Assembly: GCA_020634515.1 (NCBI GenBank)
Contig: JACKBL010000007.1
Location: 186,001 to 250,000, forward strand
DNA from: Ardenticatenales bacterium
GTDB lineage: Bacteria > Chloroflexota > Anaerolineae > Promineifilales > Promineifilaceae
Length of the DNA stretch: 64,000 bases
Direction of reading: 5' to 3'
This document shows, in pieces, positions 15,556-24,929 of the stretch. Position 1 is the first letter of the stretch. The number at the start of each line of letters is the position of its first letter. Both the position numbers and the translations under genes were made by a program. The notes under the pieces were generated by a model that worked only from the letters and a program-made list of their open reading frames with translations, was not told the DNA's origin and made no database searches.

Positions 15556-18500
15556 ATGCCCACCCTGAAACGCCTCGCCCTCCTGCTCTTGTCATTGGCG
15601 GTGGTCTCCCTGACCGCGCCCGTCTTTTCGCAATCCTCCGCCACCCCCGCCGATCAACTGCGCGCCCTCATCCATGCCCCCCGCTCCCCGCTGCCACCGG
15701 GGACCGAACTGGCCCGCCTGACCATCCATGGCCGCGAGGCCACGGTGGACCTGCGCTTGCCCGCCGCGTACCTGGCGGTTACGTTTGATGCTTATGCCAG
15801 TGATGCGATTGTTGCCGGCATTGTCCAAACCCTCCAACCCTATGGCCTGCGCGACATCCACGTGCGCGCCGCCGACCCCCACGGCGTCTTCCGTCCCATC
15901 TCCGACTTCCTCCCCCCCGTGCCGCGCCTCTCCCCCCAACTGCCCACCAACACCGATCCCGCTCCCGACCGCCCCGGCCCGGATAACTTCCCCGCCCCCG
16001 GGCAGGGGCAGCCCACCGGCGCGCTCAGCGGCAAAACCGTCTGGCTCAGCCCCGGGCACGGCTGGCTCTGGAGCGGCAGCAGTTGGCTCACACAGCGCCC
16101 CAACACCTACGGCATCGTCGAGGATTTCTCCAACGCCGAAGCCGTACTCTATTATCTCGCCCACTACCTATGGAATGCCGGCGCAAACGTCTGGCTGGTG
16201 CGCGAGCGGTCCACCAACCCCGCCGAAGTCATCGTGGACAACGACGATGGCGCGCCCACCTATACGGAAACGGGCAGTTGGTTCACCAGCGCCTCCCCCG
16301 GCTATGGCGGCCTCACCTATCGCTACGCCAACACCGACGGCGCCGCCACGGCCACGGCCACCTGGACGCCCACCCTCCCGGCCGCCGGCTGGTATCCCGT
16401 CTACGTCTGGTACTTGCACAGCGGCAACCGCGCCGTGGACGCCCGCTTCCGCATTCACCACGCCGGCGGCGATACCACGGTGAGCATCTCGCAGGAAGTA
16501 CACGGGCAGACGTGGCGCTTCCTCGGCGAGTATTACTTCGAGCAGGGCAGTTCCGCTTCCGTCACCCTCCTGAATCAGTCCAGTGACCTGGGCCAGGTGG
16601 TCATCGCCGACGCCGTGCGCTTCGGCGGTGGCGTGGGCGACAGCGGCGAACCCCGTTTCGAGGAAGCCGCCCTCTCCTACGTCGCCTTCCAGGGGTACAC
16701 GGGCGCGCCCAACGACGTGGTCGCCCGCCCCCTCTACGCCGAATGGGAGCTGGCGAAAGGGTACGCCAACGAGGATGGTGTCTATCTTTCCTGGCACACC
16801 AACTGCTGCAACGCCAGCGGCACCAGTTCTTACATCTATGATGGCGGCGCCACCCCCGGCAGCGCCGACCTGCGTAACTTCATCCACGCGGAAATCGTGG
16901 GCGACCTGCGCGCCGATTGGAATCCCAATTGGGTGGACCGTGGCTTGCTTTCGGCCAACTTTGGCGAACTGCGCGAGCTTTCTACGATGCCGGGCACGCT
17001 GGTGGAGGTCGCCTTCCATGATACGGAGAATCCCGGCGACGCGGATGATCTGAAGGAGCCGCACTTCCGCCAGATTGCCGCCCGCGCCGCTTACCAGGGC
17101 ATTGTGCGCTACTTCGCCGACCGCGACGGCACGGGCGTGGACTTGCTGCCGGAGCCACCGACGACGCTGCTGGCGCGCACCACGGCCCCCGGCCAGGTGA
17201 CGGTAAGTTGGAACGCGCCGCCGGCGGGAGGCGCAGGCGGGGATGCCGCCGTCAGCTACAAGGTGTACCAGAGCAGCAATGGGCGCGGTTTCGACAATGG
17301 CACGGTCGCCAACGCCACCAGCCTGACGCTGACGGGCGTGCAGCCGGGCGAGCTGCGCTTCTTCCGCGTCACGGCCTTGAACGCGGGTGGCGAGTCCTTC
17401 CCCACGCCGGTGGTGGCCGTGCGTGCCCCCACCGGTGGGGCTGCCGCGCCACTGCTAATCGTGGATGGCTTCGACCGCCTGGACAAGAGCGCGATGATCA
17501 CGCAGGATGACGGCCCCACGCTGGGCAATACGGAGCGCATGTTCCTGGAGCGCATGAATCGGTACGATTACGCGGTAGAACATGCGGGGGCGCTGGCAAG
17601 TTGCGGTGTGGCGTTTGATGGGGCGGTGAATGAGGCGGTGATAGATCAGGTGGTGGGGCTGGGGGATTACGTGGCGCTCGATTGGTTCGTGGGTGAGGAT
17701 TCCACGGCGGATGCCTCGCTCAACGGCGGGGAACGGGCGCTGCTGGCGAGTTATCTGGATGGCGGCGGCCATCTGCTGATCTCGGGGGCGGAAATTGGGT
17801 ACGATCTGGCCCGCCCGACCTCGGGCGCGGACCCGACTTTCTATCACGATTATTTGAAGGCGACGTATGTGGGGGATGATGGGAGCAGTTATGATTTTGT
17901 GGGAAATGCCGGCAGTATTTTTGCCGGCATCAACGGCCATTTCGACGACAGCAGCGGCGGCTACTACGACGTCCGCTACCCGGACCGCCTGGGGGCTAAT
18001 GGCGGCTCCACCGTGGCCCTCACCTACAGTGGCGGCACCGGAGACGGCGCGGCCATCGTTTACGATGGCGCGGACTTCAAAGTGGTCAATGTGGGTTTCC
18101 CCCTAGAAACAGTGACAGACGCAAACGTGCGCGCCGCCCTGATCTGCGCCGCCGCCGGGATCCTCGTGGACGACGCCCCGCCGCAAATTGTGGACGACGC
18201 CGACTACGGCGTGCAATACGCCGGTTGGTCTGGCGCGGTGGATGCCGCGGCCTACGGTGGCGGCTACCGCACCGCCGGCGCCGTCAACGAATGGCTGGCC
18301 TACAGCAGCGCCGCGCCTACCACCGCCATGAGCCTGATCACCTATCGCGGCCCGGACCAGGGACGCGCCTGGGTGCTGGTGGACGGCGTGTACCAGGGCA
18401 CGCTGGACCTCTACGCCGCCGCGCCCACTTACCAGGCCGTGGAGAGCTTTGGCGGCCTCGGCAATGGCACGCACACCCTCGTCATCATCCCCAACGGACA

Positions 18501-18906
18501 GAAAAACCCCGCCTCCAGCGGCGTAGCCGTGCGCGTGGATGGCTTCCAGGTTAACGGCGCGTCCATTGATGACCATGACCCTGCCGTCATCTACAAAGGA
18601 TGGCTCGGCCTCAGCGCCGCCCCCTTCCACAATGGTGGCGCCCACGCTACCACCAGCGCCAACAACACCCTCACTTTTGCCATAACGGGGACGCAGTTTA
18701 CCTGGCTCACGGCTCGCTGCCCCACCTGCGGCGCGGCGCAGGTGTTCGTGGACGGCAACCTGGCGGCCACGGTCAATCTGTACAATGCTTCCTGGCAGTT
18801 CCAGGTGGAGCAAGTCGTCAGCGGACTGGTCGCCGGCTCCCACACGGTGCAGATCAAGGCCAATGGCGGCGGCCTGGTGGCCTTTGATGGCTATTCCATT
18901 CCCTGA
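15556..18906 (+). CDS. Large secreted N-acetylmuramoyl-L-alanine amidase with inserted and appended beta domains
   Basis: 1116 residues with a Sec signal (LALLLLSLAVVSLTAPVFS). Amidase_3-like zinc motifs occur in order: WLSPGHGW (about residue 170), the Glu in DFSNAEAV, SWHTNCCN (about 415), and VEVAFHDTENPGDADDLK with the candidate catalytic Glu (about 475). An ~140-residue beta domain rich in Trp/Tyr (GWYPVYVWYLHSG) sits between the first and second zinc motifs and resembles golvesin/xanthan-lyase-type modules. After the catalytic core come a fibronectin type III domain (VTVSWNAPPAG), a domain with DGFDRLDKS, and two similar C-terminal beta modules. It would cleave peptidoglycan or bind the cell surface. 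AAGGAAG precedes the ATG. Confidence 0.8.
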   Translation: MPTLKRLALLLLSLAVVSLTAPVFSQSSATPADQLRALIHAPRSPLPPGTELARLTIHGREATVDLRLPAAYLAVTFDAYASDAIVAGIVQTLQPYGLRDIHVRAADPHGVFRPISDFLPPVPRLSPQLPTNTDPAPDRPGPDNFPAPGQGQPTGALSGKTVWLSPGHGWLWSGSSWLTQRPNTYGIVEDFSNAEAVLYYLAHYLWNAGANVWLVRERSTNPAEVIVDNDDGAPTYTETGSWFTSASPGYGGLTYRYANTDGAATATATWTPTLPAAGWYPVYVWYLHSGNRAVDARFRIHHAGGDTTVSISQEVHGQTWRFLGEYYFEQGSSASVTLLNQSSDLGQVVIADAVRFGGGVGDSGEPRFEEAALSYVAFQGYTGAPNDVVARPLYAEWELAKGYANEDGVYLSWHTNCCNASGTSSYIYDGGATPGSADLRNFIHAEIVGDLRADWNPNWVDRGLLSANFGELRELSTMPGTLVEVAFHDTENPGDADDLKEPHFRQIAARAAYQGIVRYFADRDGTGVDLLPEPPTTLLARTTAPGQVTVSWNAPPAGGAGGDAAVSYKVYQSSNGRGFDNGTVANATSLTLTGVQPGELRFFRVTALNAGGESFPTPVVAVRAPTGGAAAPLLIVDGFDRLDKSAMITQDDGPTLGNTERMFLERMNRYDYAVEHAGALASCGVAFDGAVNEAVIDQVVGLGDYVALDWFVGEDSTADASLNGGERALLASYLDGGGHLLISGAEIGYDLARPTSGADPTFYHDYLKATYVGDDGSSYDFVGNAGSIFAGINGHFDDSSGGYYDVRYPDRLGANGGSTVALTYSGGTGDGAAIVYDGADFKVVNVGFPLETVTDANVRAALICAAAGILVDDAPPQIVDDADYGVQYAGWSGAVDAAAYGGGYRTAGAVNEWLAYSSAAPTTAMSLITYRGPDQGRAWVLVDGVYQGTLDLYAAAPTYQAVESFGGLGNGTHTLVIIPNGQKNPASSGVAVRVDGFQVNGASIDDHDPAVIYKGWLGLSAAPFHNGGAHATTSANNTLTFAITGTQFTWLTARCPTCGAAQVFVDGNLAATVNLYNASWQFQVEQVVSGLVAGSHTVQIKANGGGLVAFDGYSIP

Positions 18907-18913
18907 CACGCCA

Positions 18914-18944
18914 GGCGCGCCGCACTGCGCAAGTGCGGCGCGCC
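18914..18944 (+). terminator. Strong GC hairpin after the amidase gene
   Basis: A perfect 13-bp stem (GGCGCGCCGCACT / AGTGCGGCGCGCC) with a 5-base loop begins 8 bases past the stop codon. There is no T-run, so it may stabilise the 3' end or act as a non-canonical terminator. A second inverted pair, CTGTCGGAGAA / TTTTCCGACAG, spans about 18980-19092. Confidence 0.55.
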
Positions 18945-19095
18945 TCGCCGCCCGGTGAGCGAATGGCTACTGCTGGCAGGCTGTCGGAGAAGTCATTCTG
19001 CTTCTCTTGAGGACACGGATTAACGCGGATTCAGGCTCGTTTGGCCGTGAAAATCCGCGAAATCCGCGTTCTATCTCTCTTTTTCCGACAGGCTG

Positions 19096-20022
19096 CTAGC
19101 GATCTCGATCCGTCACGAGCGTAATCAAGTGCTCCAGTTCGTCTCGGGCGGGCGAGGGGGGAACCTCTGTCAGGGCGGCCCGCGCCCGCTGCGCCATTTC
19201 CCGGGCCTGCAATCGCGCTGCCTCCACCGCGCCTGAGCCGCGCAGCCGCGCCATCAGCGCTTGCACTGGGTCCGCGGCGACCGCCGTGGCCGCTCCCGCC
19301 TGCGCGTGCCCATTGCCTTGCGCCATCATCACGCCCATTCCTTGCCCCGCGTCCAGGCCTGTGGGCTTACCCATCGCTGCCGCGTCGCCAACAATGTCCA
19401 GTACGTCGTCGACGATCTGGAACGCCAGGCCCAGGTTGTGACCATAGCGGCGCAGCGCGGCGACGACGGCGGGCGACCCGCCGCCGCGCATGCCGCCCAT
19501 CTCCGCCGCCGCCGCAAACAGGCTGGCTGTCTTCAGCGTGATGATTTGCTTGTACGTTTCCCGATCCATCCGCCCTGCTTTGGCCGCCGCTGCTTGCAGC
19601 GTTTCCCCTTCTACCAGTTGCACGCACGCCGTTGACATGATGGCGTTGAAATCCGCGCCGTAGGGGGCCATCATTTCGTAGACGCGGGCAAAGAGGAAGT
19701 CGCCCGTGAGCAGGGCAAAAGTGCGCCCCCAACGGGCGTGAATGGTGACTTTGCCCCGCCGCGTGAGGCTGTGGTCGTTGATGTCGTCGTGGACGAGGGT
19801 GGCGGTGTGGACTAATTCAATGGCTGCGGCGATGGGCACGACTTCGGTCAGGTTTTGTCCGCCCGCCGCCAGGTAGGAGAGCAGGGCGATTTGCGGGCGC
19901 AGTCGTTTGCCACCCGCGGTGATGGTGTGCGTGCCGGCATCTTGCAGCAGAGGAACGTGAGAATTCGCGGCTTCCTGTAATTTCGCTTCTACAGCGGTAA
20001 GGCCTTTTTGAATCATCGTCAT
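19096..20022 (-). CDS. Polyprenyl diphosphate synthase
   Basis: trans-Isoprenyl chain-elongating enzyme that condenses isopentenyl diphosphate with allylic primers, probably making the side chain of a quinone or long-chain carrier. The first Asp-rich motif is VHDDINDHSLTRRG and the second is FQIVDDVLDIVGD; KRLRPQ for diphosphate binding and the GETLQ segment are also present. At 308 residues it is a usual octaprenyl/heptaprenyl synthase length. Product chain length cannot be read reliably. The start is supported by GAGGTAG upstream. Confidence 0.92.
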   Translation of the reverse strand: MTMIQKGLTAVEAKLQEAANSHVPLLQDAGTHTITAGGKRLRPQIALLSYLAAGGQNLTEVVPIAAAIELVHTATLVHDDINDHSLTRRGKVTIHARWGRTFALLTGDFLFARVYEMMAPYGADFNAIMSTACVQLVEGETLQAAAAKAGRMDRETYKQIITLKTASLFAAAAEMGGMRGGGSPAVVAALRRYGHNLGLAFQIVDDVLDIVGDAAAMGKPTGLDAGQGMGVMMAQGNGHAQAGAATAVAADPVQALMARLRGSGAVEAARLQAREMAQRARAALTEVPPSPARDELEHLITLVTDRDR

Positions 20023-20068
20023 CTGTACGCTACCTCATTGTTCTTAACTTTCAAAACATTTTGAACGA

Positions 20069-20097
20069 ATTATAGGATACAAACTGGTGGGTGTCAA
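20069..20097 (-). promoter_or_regulatory. Sigma-70-type promoter for the polyprenyl synthase gene
   Basis: On the minus strand TTGACA (20092-20097), a 17-base spacer and TATAAT (20069-20074): both hexamers match consensus. The transcript would start around 20061 and carry a short leader with GAGGTAG before the ATG at 20022. This is the clearest promoter in the window. Confidence 0.75.
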
Positions 20098-20123
20098 GGA
20101 AAGAGCGGGGAGCGCGGGGAATA

Positions 20124-20234
20124 CAAAAGTCTCCCAGACTGTAACTCTTCACGTCGAGATTGGACCAATTTTGTAGACATTAAATTGGTCCAATCTGGGC
20201 AGATGGCCTGTATAGTCATCCCAGACTTTTGTTC
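20124..20234. repeat. Family A variant element (GTAGACATT type) with outer inverted repeat
   Basis: GATTGGACCAATTTTGTAGAC and AAATTGGTCCAATCTGGGCAG are followed by TGTATAGTCA. An outer pair ACAAAAGTCT / AGACTTTTGT flanks the unit. Very similar copies, without the outer pair, lie at 23.80 and 48.85 kb. Confidence 0.65.
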
Positions 20235-20263
20235 TCTCGTGCCTGAGGCGACGGGTGTTGTTG

Positions 20264-20269
20264 TATAAT
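20264..20269 (+). promoter_or_regulatory. -10 box giving a probable leaderless guaA transcript
   Basis: TATAAT ends only 6 bases before the guaA ATG at 20276, so a normal +1 would fall at or beside the A of the start codon. No ribosome-binding site is seen for that ATG. No good -35 hexamer is seen. Confidence 0.5.
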
Positions 20270-20275
20270 GGCGGC

Positions 20276-21865
20276 ATGACAAAGCATGATACAGTGGTGG
20301 TACTCGATTATGGTTCACAATACGCGCAGTTGATTGCGCGGCGGGTGCGGGAGGCGAATGTTTTTTGCCGCCTGGTTTCCTGGCGGGCCAGCGCAGCGGA
20401 GGTGATGGCCTGGCAGCCGAAGGGGTTCATCCTCAGTGGGGGACCAAACAGTGTCTACGAGACAGGTGCGCCGACGCTGCCCCGATACGTGCTGGAGAGT
20501 GGTTTGCCCGTGCTGGGGATTTGTTATGGGATGCAGCTTCTCGTACATCATTTGGGGGGCGAAGTTGCCGGCACAACCCAACGCGAATATGGTCCTGCCG
20601 GCATCACCGTCACCGCCGGCGACAACCCCCTCTTTGCCCATTTGGAGCCTATCGTCCACGGTCAGGACTCCTTCAGCCCCGAGCCTTCCATCCTGAACGT
20701 GTGGATGAGCCACGGCGACAAAGTTACCACATTGCCGCCGGGATTCGTCCCCCTTGCCGGCAGCGCGAACGCCCCTTACGCCGCCGCCGCCGATGTCGCT
20801 CGTGGCTACTACGCCGTGCAATTCCACCCGGAAGTGACGCACACGCCGCAAGGCCGCCAGCTACTCAGCAATTTCGTGCATCACATCTGCGGCTGCCGCT
20901 CCGACTGGACCCCCGCCAACTTTATCGCGGAAACGACGTCGGCGTTGCGGGCGCAAATTGGCGCGGGGCAGGTGGTGCTGGGCTTGAGCGGCGGCGTGGA
21001 TTCCGCCGTGGCGGCGGCGCTGGTGCATCGGGCCGTCGGAGAGCAGTTGACGTGCATTTTTGTGGACCATGGATTGCTGCGCCAGGGGGAGGCGGCGCAG
21101 GTGGTCAGCACATTCCGCCAGGAGCAGGGGATGCGACTGGTCGCCGTGAACGCGGTCGAGGAGGTGATGGAGGCGCTGATGCAGGTCACCGATCCGGAGC
21201 GGAAGCGGCGCATTATCGGGGAGAAGTTCGTGCGGATTTTTGAGCGCGAGGCGGCGAAACTGGGGCGGATTGATTTCCTGGCGCAAGGGACGATTTACCC
21301 GGACGTGATTGAGAGCGCGGCACGGGGAAAATCGGAGGCGCATACGATCAAGACGCACCACAACGTGGGCGGATTGCCGCCGGACATGCAGTTTGCGCTG
21401 GTGGAACCGTTGCGACTGCTGTTTAAGGACGAGGTGCGGCGCATCGGCGTGGCCCTGGGGCTGCCGGACAGCCTCATCTGGCGGCAGCCGTTCCCCGGAC
21501 CGGGGCTGGCGATTCGCTGCCTGGGGGAAGTGACGTGGGCGCGGTTGGAGCGGCTGCGGGCGGCGGACGCGATTTTTGTGGACGAATTGGCGGCGGAGGG
21601 GATGTTGCGCGGTGATACGCAGCAGGCTTTTTGCGTGTTGCTGCCGGTGAAAAGCGTGGGCGTGATGGGGGATGGGCGCACCTATGAGGAGGTGATTGCC
21701 CTGCGCGCCGTGACCACGGAGGATTTCATGACGGCGGACTGGGCGCGACTGCCTTATGATTTGCTGGCCCGCGTCAGCCGCCGTATTGTGAACGAAGTCC
21801 CCGGCGTCAACCGGGTGGTGTTGGACATCACTTCCAAGCCGCCGGGCACGATTGAATGGGAGTAG
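20276..21865 (+). CDS. guaA: GMP synthase (glutamine-hydrolysing)
   Basis: Converts XMP to GMP with glutamine as nitrogen donor. The class I amidotransferase domain has the nucleophile Cys in LGICYGMQLL and the His/Glu pair in QFHPEVTHT. The ATP-pyrophosphatase domain has the P-loop GLSGGVDSAVAAAL, and the C-terminal dimerisation domain has PFPGPGLAIR and ends RVVLDITSKPPGTIEWE. I start at the ATG at 20276 (MTKHDTVVVLDYGSQ); the seven codons upstream have no support. Length 529 residues, normal. Confidence 0.97.
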   Translation: MTKHDTVVVLDYGSQYAQLIARRVREANVFCRLVSWRASAAEVMAWQPKGFILSGGPNSVYETGAPTLPRYVLESGLPVLGICYGMQLLVHHLGGEVAGTTQREYGPAGITVTAGDNPLFAHLEPIVHGQDSFSPEPSILNVWMSHGDKVTTLPPGFVPLAGSANAPYAAAADVARGYYAVQFHPEVTHTPQGRQLLSNFVHHICGCRSDWTPANFIAETTSALRAQIGAGQVVLGLSGGVDSAVAAALVHRAVGEQLTCIFVDHGLLRQGEAAQVVSTFRQEQGMRLVAVNAVEEVMEALMQVTDPERKRRIIGEKFVRIFEREAAKLGRIDFLAQGTIYPDVIESAARGKSEAHTIKTHHNVGGLPPDMQFALVEPLRLLFKDEVRRIGVALGLPDSLIWRQPFPGPGLAIRCLGEVTWARLERLRAADAIFVDELAAEGMLRGDTQQAFCVLLPVKSVGVMGDGRTYEEVIALRAVTTEDFMTADWARLPYDLLARVSRRIVNEVPGVNRVVLDITSKPPGTIEWE

Positions 21866-21880
21866 AGAACGGGGCAAAAG

Positions 21881-21932
21881 TTAACTGCCAACTACCAACT
21901 GCCAACTACCAACTGTCAACTATCTACTGACC
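21881..21932. repeat. Degenerate heptamer array (CCAACTR)
   Basis: Seven or so 7-base units, mostly CCAACTG alternating with CCAACTA, between guaA and the next gene, ending about 12 bases before that gene's ribosome-binding site. Confidence 0.65.
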
Positions 21933-21954
21933 ACTATTCTCGAAGGAGTCTGAC

Positions 21955-22917
21955 ATGGATTACGGTAAACTAGTTTCTCGGGCCTGGTCTATTGTTTGGC
22001 GCAACAAATTCTTGTTTGTGTTGGGTTTTCTCGCGGCTTTGGGAGGCAGCGGCCAGTCGCCGCAGTACAGCTACCAGTTTTCCGCGCCGTCGTCGCCAGG
22101 GGGGAGGGGAGGGGAGTGGTTCCTGCGCGAGTTGGCGCAATTTTGGAATCAGCATGGCGGGCTGGTGCTGGGGCTGGCGGCGTTGGCGCTGGTGTTGGGG
22201 CTGTGCGCCTGGCTGGTGCGCCTGACGGCCGAAGCGGGCATGATTGAGTCGGTGTACCGGATTGAGGCGGGCGAGCGCGCCACGTTGGGGGGAAGTTTGC
22301 GTCAGGGTATGAGTCACCTGGCGCGTATGTTGGGGCTGAGCCTCGTTTTGTATGGGCCTGTCTGGCTGGTGGGCGCGCTCATGGCGATAGCGGGCGTGGT
22401 TTTTGCCGCCGCCGCGCTTGGCGCGCAAACAGCGAGGCCATTGCTGGGAATGGGTATTGTTGGGGTGTGCCTGCTGCCGGTGGCCTGCCTGGGAGGTCTG
22501 TACACATTGGTGATGACGTTTATCTACCCGTTTGCGCAGCGGAGCATTATTTTGAGGAAACTGGGCGTCGTGGAGGGGATTCGGGATGGCTGGGGCGTTT
22601 TGCGGGCGAACCTGGGCGATATTTTGCTGCTGGCGTTGCTGTTCCTGGTGATTGGTTTTGTCGTGGGCGTGGTGGCGGGTTTGGTGACGCTGCCCTTAGC
22701 TTTGGTGGCGATGCTGCCGGCATTACGCGATATCATCAACACCGGCATCATCACCTCCGGCCAGATCATCCTCAGCTTCGTCACTTTCCTCGGCGCGGCC
22801 CTGATCAGCGCCGTGATCCTCTCTATTCTGCGTGCCCTTCGTTCCACCGCGTTCACCCTGGCCTACCAGGAATTTACAATGGCGAAGGCCGCGCCGGTTG
22901 GAGAGGGGGACAATTAA
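21955..22917 (+). CDS. Multi-pass membrane protein of unknown function
   Basis: 320 residues with about six hydrophobic segments, in a layout like glycerophosphodiester-phosphodiesterase membrane domains or DUF4013-type proteins: a short N-terminal cytoplasmic piece (MDYGKLVSRAWSIVWRNK), paired helices, and a repeated amphipathic theme. No catalytic motifs are visible. GAAGGAG lies 7 bases upstream of the ATG. It converges with znuB; their stop codons overlap by a few bases. Confidence 0.7.
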   Translation: MDYGKLVSRAWSIVWRNKFLFVLGFLAALGGSGQSPQYSYQFSAPSSPGGRGGEWFLRELAQFWNQHGGLVLGLAALALVLGLCAWLVRLTAEAGMIESVYRIEAGERATLGGSLRQGMSHLARMLGLSLVLYGPVWLVGALMAIAGVVFAAAALGAQTARPLLGMGIVGVCLLPVACLGGLYTLVMTFIYPFAQRSIILRKLGVVEGIRDGWGVLRANLGDILLLALLFLVIGFVVGVVAGLVTLPLALVAMLPALRDIINTGIITSGQIILSFVTFLGAALISAVILSILRALRSTAFTLAYQEFTMAKAAPVGEGDN

Positions 22918-23777
22918 CGGGTGAATTCCTGAATGGTTGAATGGTTAAGCAGGCGACGGATCGTTTGGCCTCCCCAGACGAGGACGAAGAGGAAGGTGCA
23001 GGCGAGGACGATGGCCGCGCCGGAGGCGATGCTGAAGTAGAAGGAGATGTAGAGGCCGGTAATGCCGGCACTCACCCCAATCACCGCCGCCAGCACCATC
23101 ACCCGCCAGAGCCGATTTGTGAGCAGCGACGCCGTGGCCGCGGGTGTGACCAGCATGGCCACCGTGAGGGCCACCCCCACCGTTTGCAGGGCGACGACAA
23201 TAGCCACGGCCACGAGAATGAGCAGCAGGTTGTGCAGCAGCCGCACCGGCAGGCGCAGGGTCGTCGCCAGCACGGGGTCGAAGGAAATGACCATGAATTC
23301 CTTGTAGAAGGCGACAATAGTGAGGAGGACGAGCAACCCCAGCGCGGCGGTGAGGATCAGGTCCCCGTTGGAGACGCCAAGAACATCCCCAAAGAGGAAA
23401 TGGCTGAGGTCTACGGCGTAGCTGCGCACGGTGGATATGAGCGCGATGCCGAGGGCGAACATGCCGGCAAAAATAATACCAATCGCCGTATCCTCCTTCA
23501 CGCGGCTGCCCTGACTGATCGCCCCAATTCCCAACGAAGCCAGAATCGCCGCCGCCATCCCCCCCAGAAACAGCGGTCCCCGCGCCCCGCCCCCCACGAG
23601 GTAGCCCACCGCCACCCCCGGCAAAATCGTGTGCGCCAGGGCATCGCCAAAGAAGGCCATCCCCCGCAGCACCACATACGTGCCCACCGTGGCGCAAACA
23701 ACCCCCACCAGCGCCACGGCAATGAGGCCCCGAATCATGAACGGATAAGTGAGAGGATCAGCAAGTGTGTGGAACAT
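22914..23777 (-). CDS. znuB: Zinc/manganese ABC transporter permease
   Basis: ABC-3 family metal permease, 287 residues with eight or nine transmembrane segments. Family hallmarks include FFGDALAHTILPGVAVGYL near the N-terminus and the cytoplasmic coupling region RVKEDTAIGIIFAGMFALG. It would form the channel for ZnuA-delivered metal, driven by ZnuC. Its ATPase and binding protein lie 10.8 kb away on the same strand (34556-36348), and the order would be zur-znuA-znuC-znuB if the intervening segment were removed. No ribosome-binding site precedes the ATG at 23777, consistent with loss of its native leader. Confidence 0.92.
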   Translation of the reverse strand: MFHTLADPLTYPFMIRGLIAVALVGVVCATVGTYVVLRGMAFFGDALAHTILPGVAVGYLVGGGARGPLFLGGMAAAILASLGIGAISQGSRVKEDTAIGIIFAGMFALGIALISTVRSYAVDLSHFLFGDVLGVSNGDLILTAALGLLVLLTIVAFYKEFMVISFDPVLATTLRLPVRLLHNLLLILVAVAIVVALQTVGVALTVAMLVTPAATASLLTNRLWRVMVLAAVIGVSAGITGLYISFYFSIASGAAIVLACTFLFVLVWGGQTIRRLLNHSTIQEFTR

Positions 23778-23802
23778 AGGAATGGTGAATGGGTAAAAAT
23801 GG

Positions 23803-23877
23803 GACCAATTTTGTAGACATTAACAGGATTTAACCAGAGCAAATTGGTCCAATCTGGGCAGATGACCTGTATAGTCA
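23803..23877. repeat. Family A variant element (GTAGACATT type)
   Basis: GGACCAATTTTGTAGACATT, a ggatttaaccagagc middle, then AAATTGGTCCAATCTGGGCAG and TGTATAGTCAC. It lies immediately upstream of znuB at the left edge of the island. Confidence 0.65.
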
Positions 23878-24129
23878 CAAAATGGATGTATCTATTCAGC
23901 CTCTAGGGTATATGGTCCTAGAGATCTTCCTGGAAGCTCGATTTCAAGCTCAACACGCGATGAAAATGTGGGTATATTGGGGCATGATTAGGGTGTGAAG
24001 AAAGCCAACACCAATACACCCGCGAAAATGAATTATCAGGTGCAACAAGCAATTGGGCAAATGGTTTCCTCTTTGCCCCAACGGAACAGATTTAGGATTG
24101 TGCGATATGGTCAGTGCGCTGTTTTGTGG

Positions 24130-24361
24130 CTACTTCATCGAATCAGGCGGAGGCATCGTGCCGGCAGTAAACCACTATTTGCGAGCGGCTATTCCCGTGG
24201 GGGATGAGGCCGGCGGCGTCAACGCGCGCGGCGACCTGGGCAGCGAAGGGTTAGGCGTTGTCAAACTGGCAGGGGATGTCGCGGATTTCGGCGATGGCCA
24301 GGCGCGCCAGTTGGTCTTGCTGGTTGGGGGTAAGGGGGTGGGTGAAGTTGATGACGATCAT
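24130..24361 (-). pseudogene. csx15-like CRISPR accessory gene, decayed
   Basis: Begins MIVINFTHPLTPNQQDQLARL and continues AEIRDIPCQFD; an in-frame TAA (24251-24253) then interrupts before PFAAQVAARVDAAGLIPHG. This matches my memory of the Csx15 family opening and its internal 'PFA-QV--LVDA-GL' signature; these small proteins accompany type III CRISPR loci. Sequence after about 24190 is no longer recognisable. The ATG overlaps the stop of the cas6 remnant as ATGA, a trace of an operon. Confidence 0.55.
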
Positions 24362-24800
24362 GGTTGGACTGGTTCACAGGCGGCGATGCCCATGGCGGTT
24401 TTGCGACCAATGCCGGCATAAGCGGCAAATTGGCTGAGGGCGTGCCAGATGCTCCGGTAGCTATCGCCGCCTTGATGGGCGCGGAAGGTGGCCGACGAAA
24501 CCGGTGAAGTCGGCGTGACGATTGAAGGGGACGACGACGGTGTGGATGTCGTGGGCGGTGATGAAGATGTTTTGCGCGCACCAGCCGAGCCACGCTTCCT
24601 CAAGGTGTAAGACGGGCAAAGCGAAGGCGTTCCAGGCGCGCCGGAGGCTGCTGTAGACGTTGGCGGGTAGAGGGAGGGGGAGGTCGCCGGGGCCTTGCTT
24701 GAAGGAGGTGGGGGAGAGGAAGTGGAGAAGGAGGATGCCGGCATTTGCCGCACATCGCGCACGGTGAAGGTCTGGTAGCGACCGAGGCGCAGCGGCTGGT
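24358..24800 (-). pseudogene. cas6 remnant (CRISPR RNA endonuclease, C-terminal half, frameshifted)
   Basis: Read across two frames, the minus strand gives TFTVRDVRQ, LLLHFLSPTSFKQG, LPLPLPANVYSSLRRAWN, FTGFVGH, FRAHQGGDSYRS, and FAAYAGIGRKTAMG. That order, ending in the Gly-rich 'G-GRKT-MG' loop, is characteristic of Cas6-family repeat processing enzymes. The N-terminal half is missing. One frame change falls exactly at the TGCCGGCA octamer at 24736 and a second near 24490. It cannot encode an intact enzyme. Confidence 0.65.
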
Positions 24801-24929
24801 TTGGATTTGGTAGCGGGTTGGGGTGGCGATGTTGGTGGCGGCGTTGTTTGTTTAGCAGGCACATTTCGGGTCGGTTGTTGTAAGGTTGAGCGAGATGTGG
24901 TGGGAGTACGGGGTGTTGGGTGTTGTTTC

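Noticed and set aside
22941..23816. A 291-codon plus-strand frame over znuB
   Set aside because: Highly charged nonsense-like translation, antisense to a clear permease.
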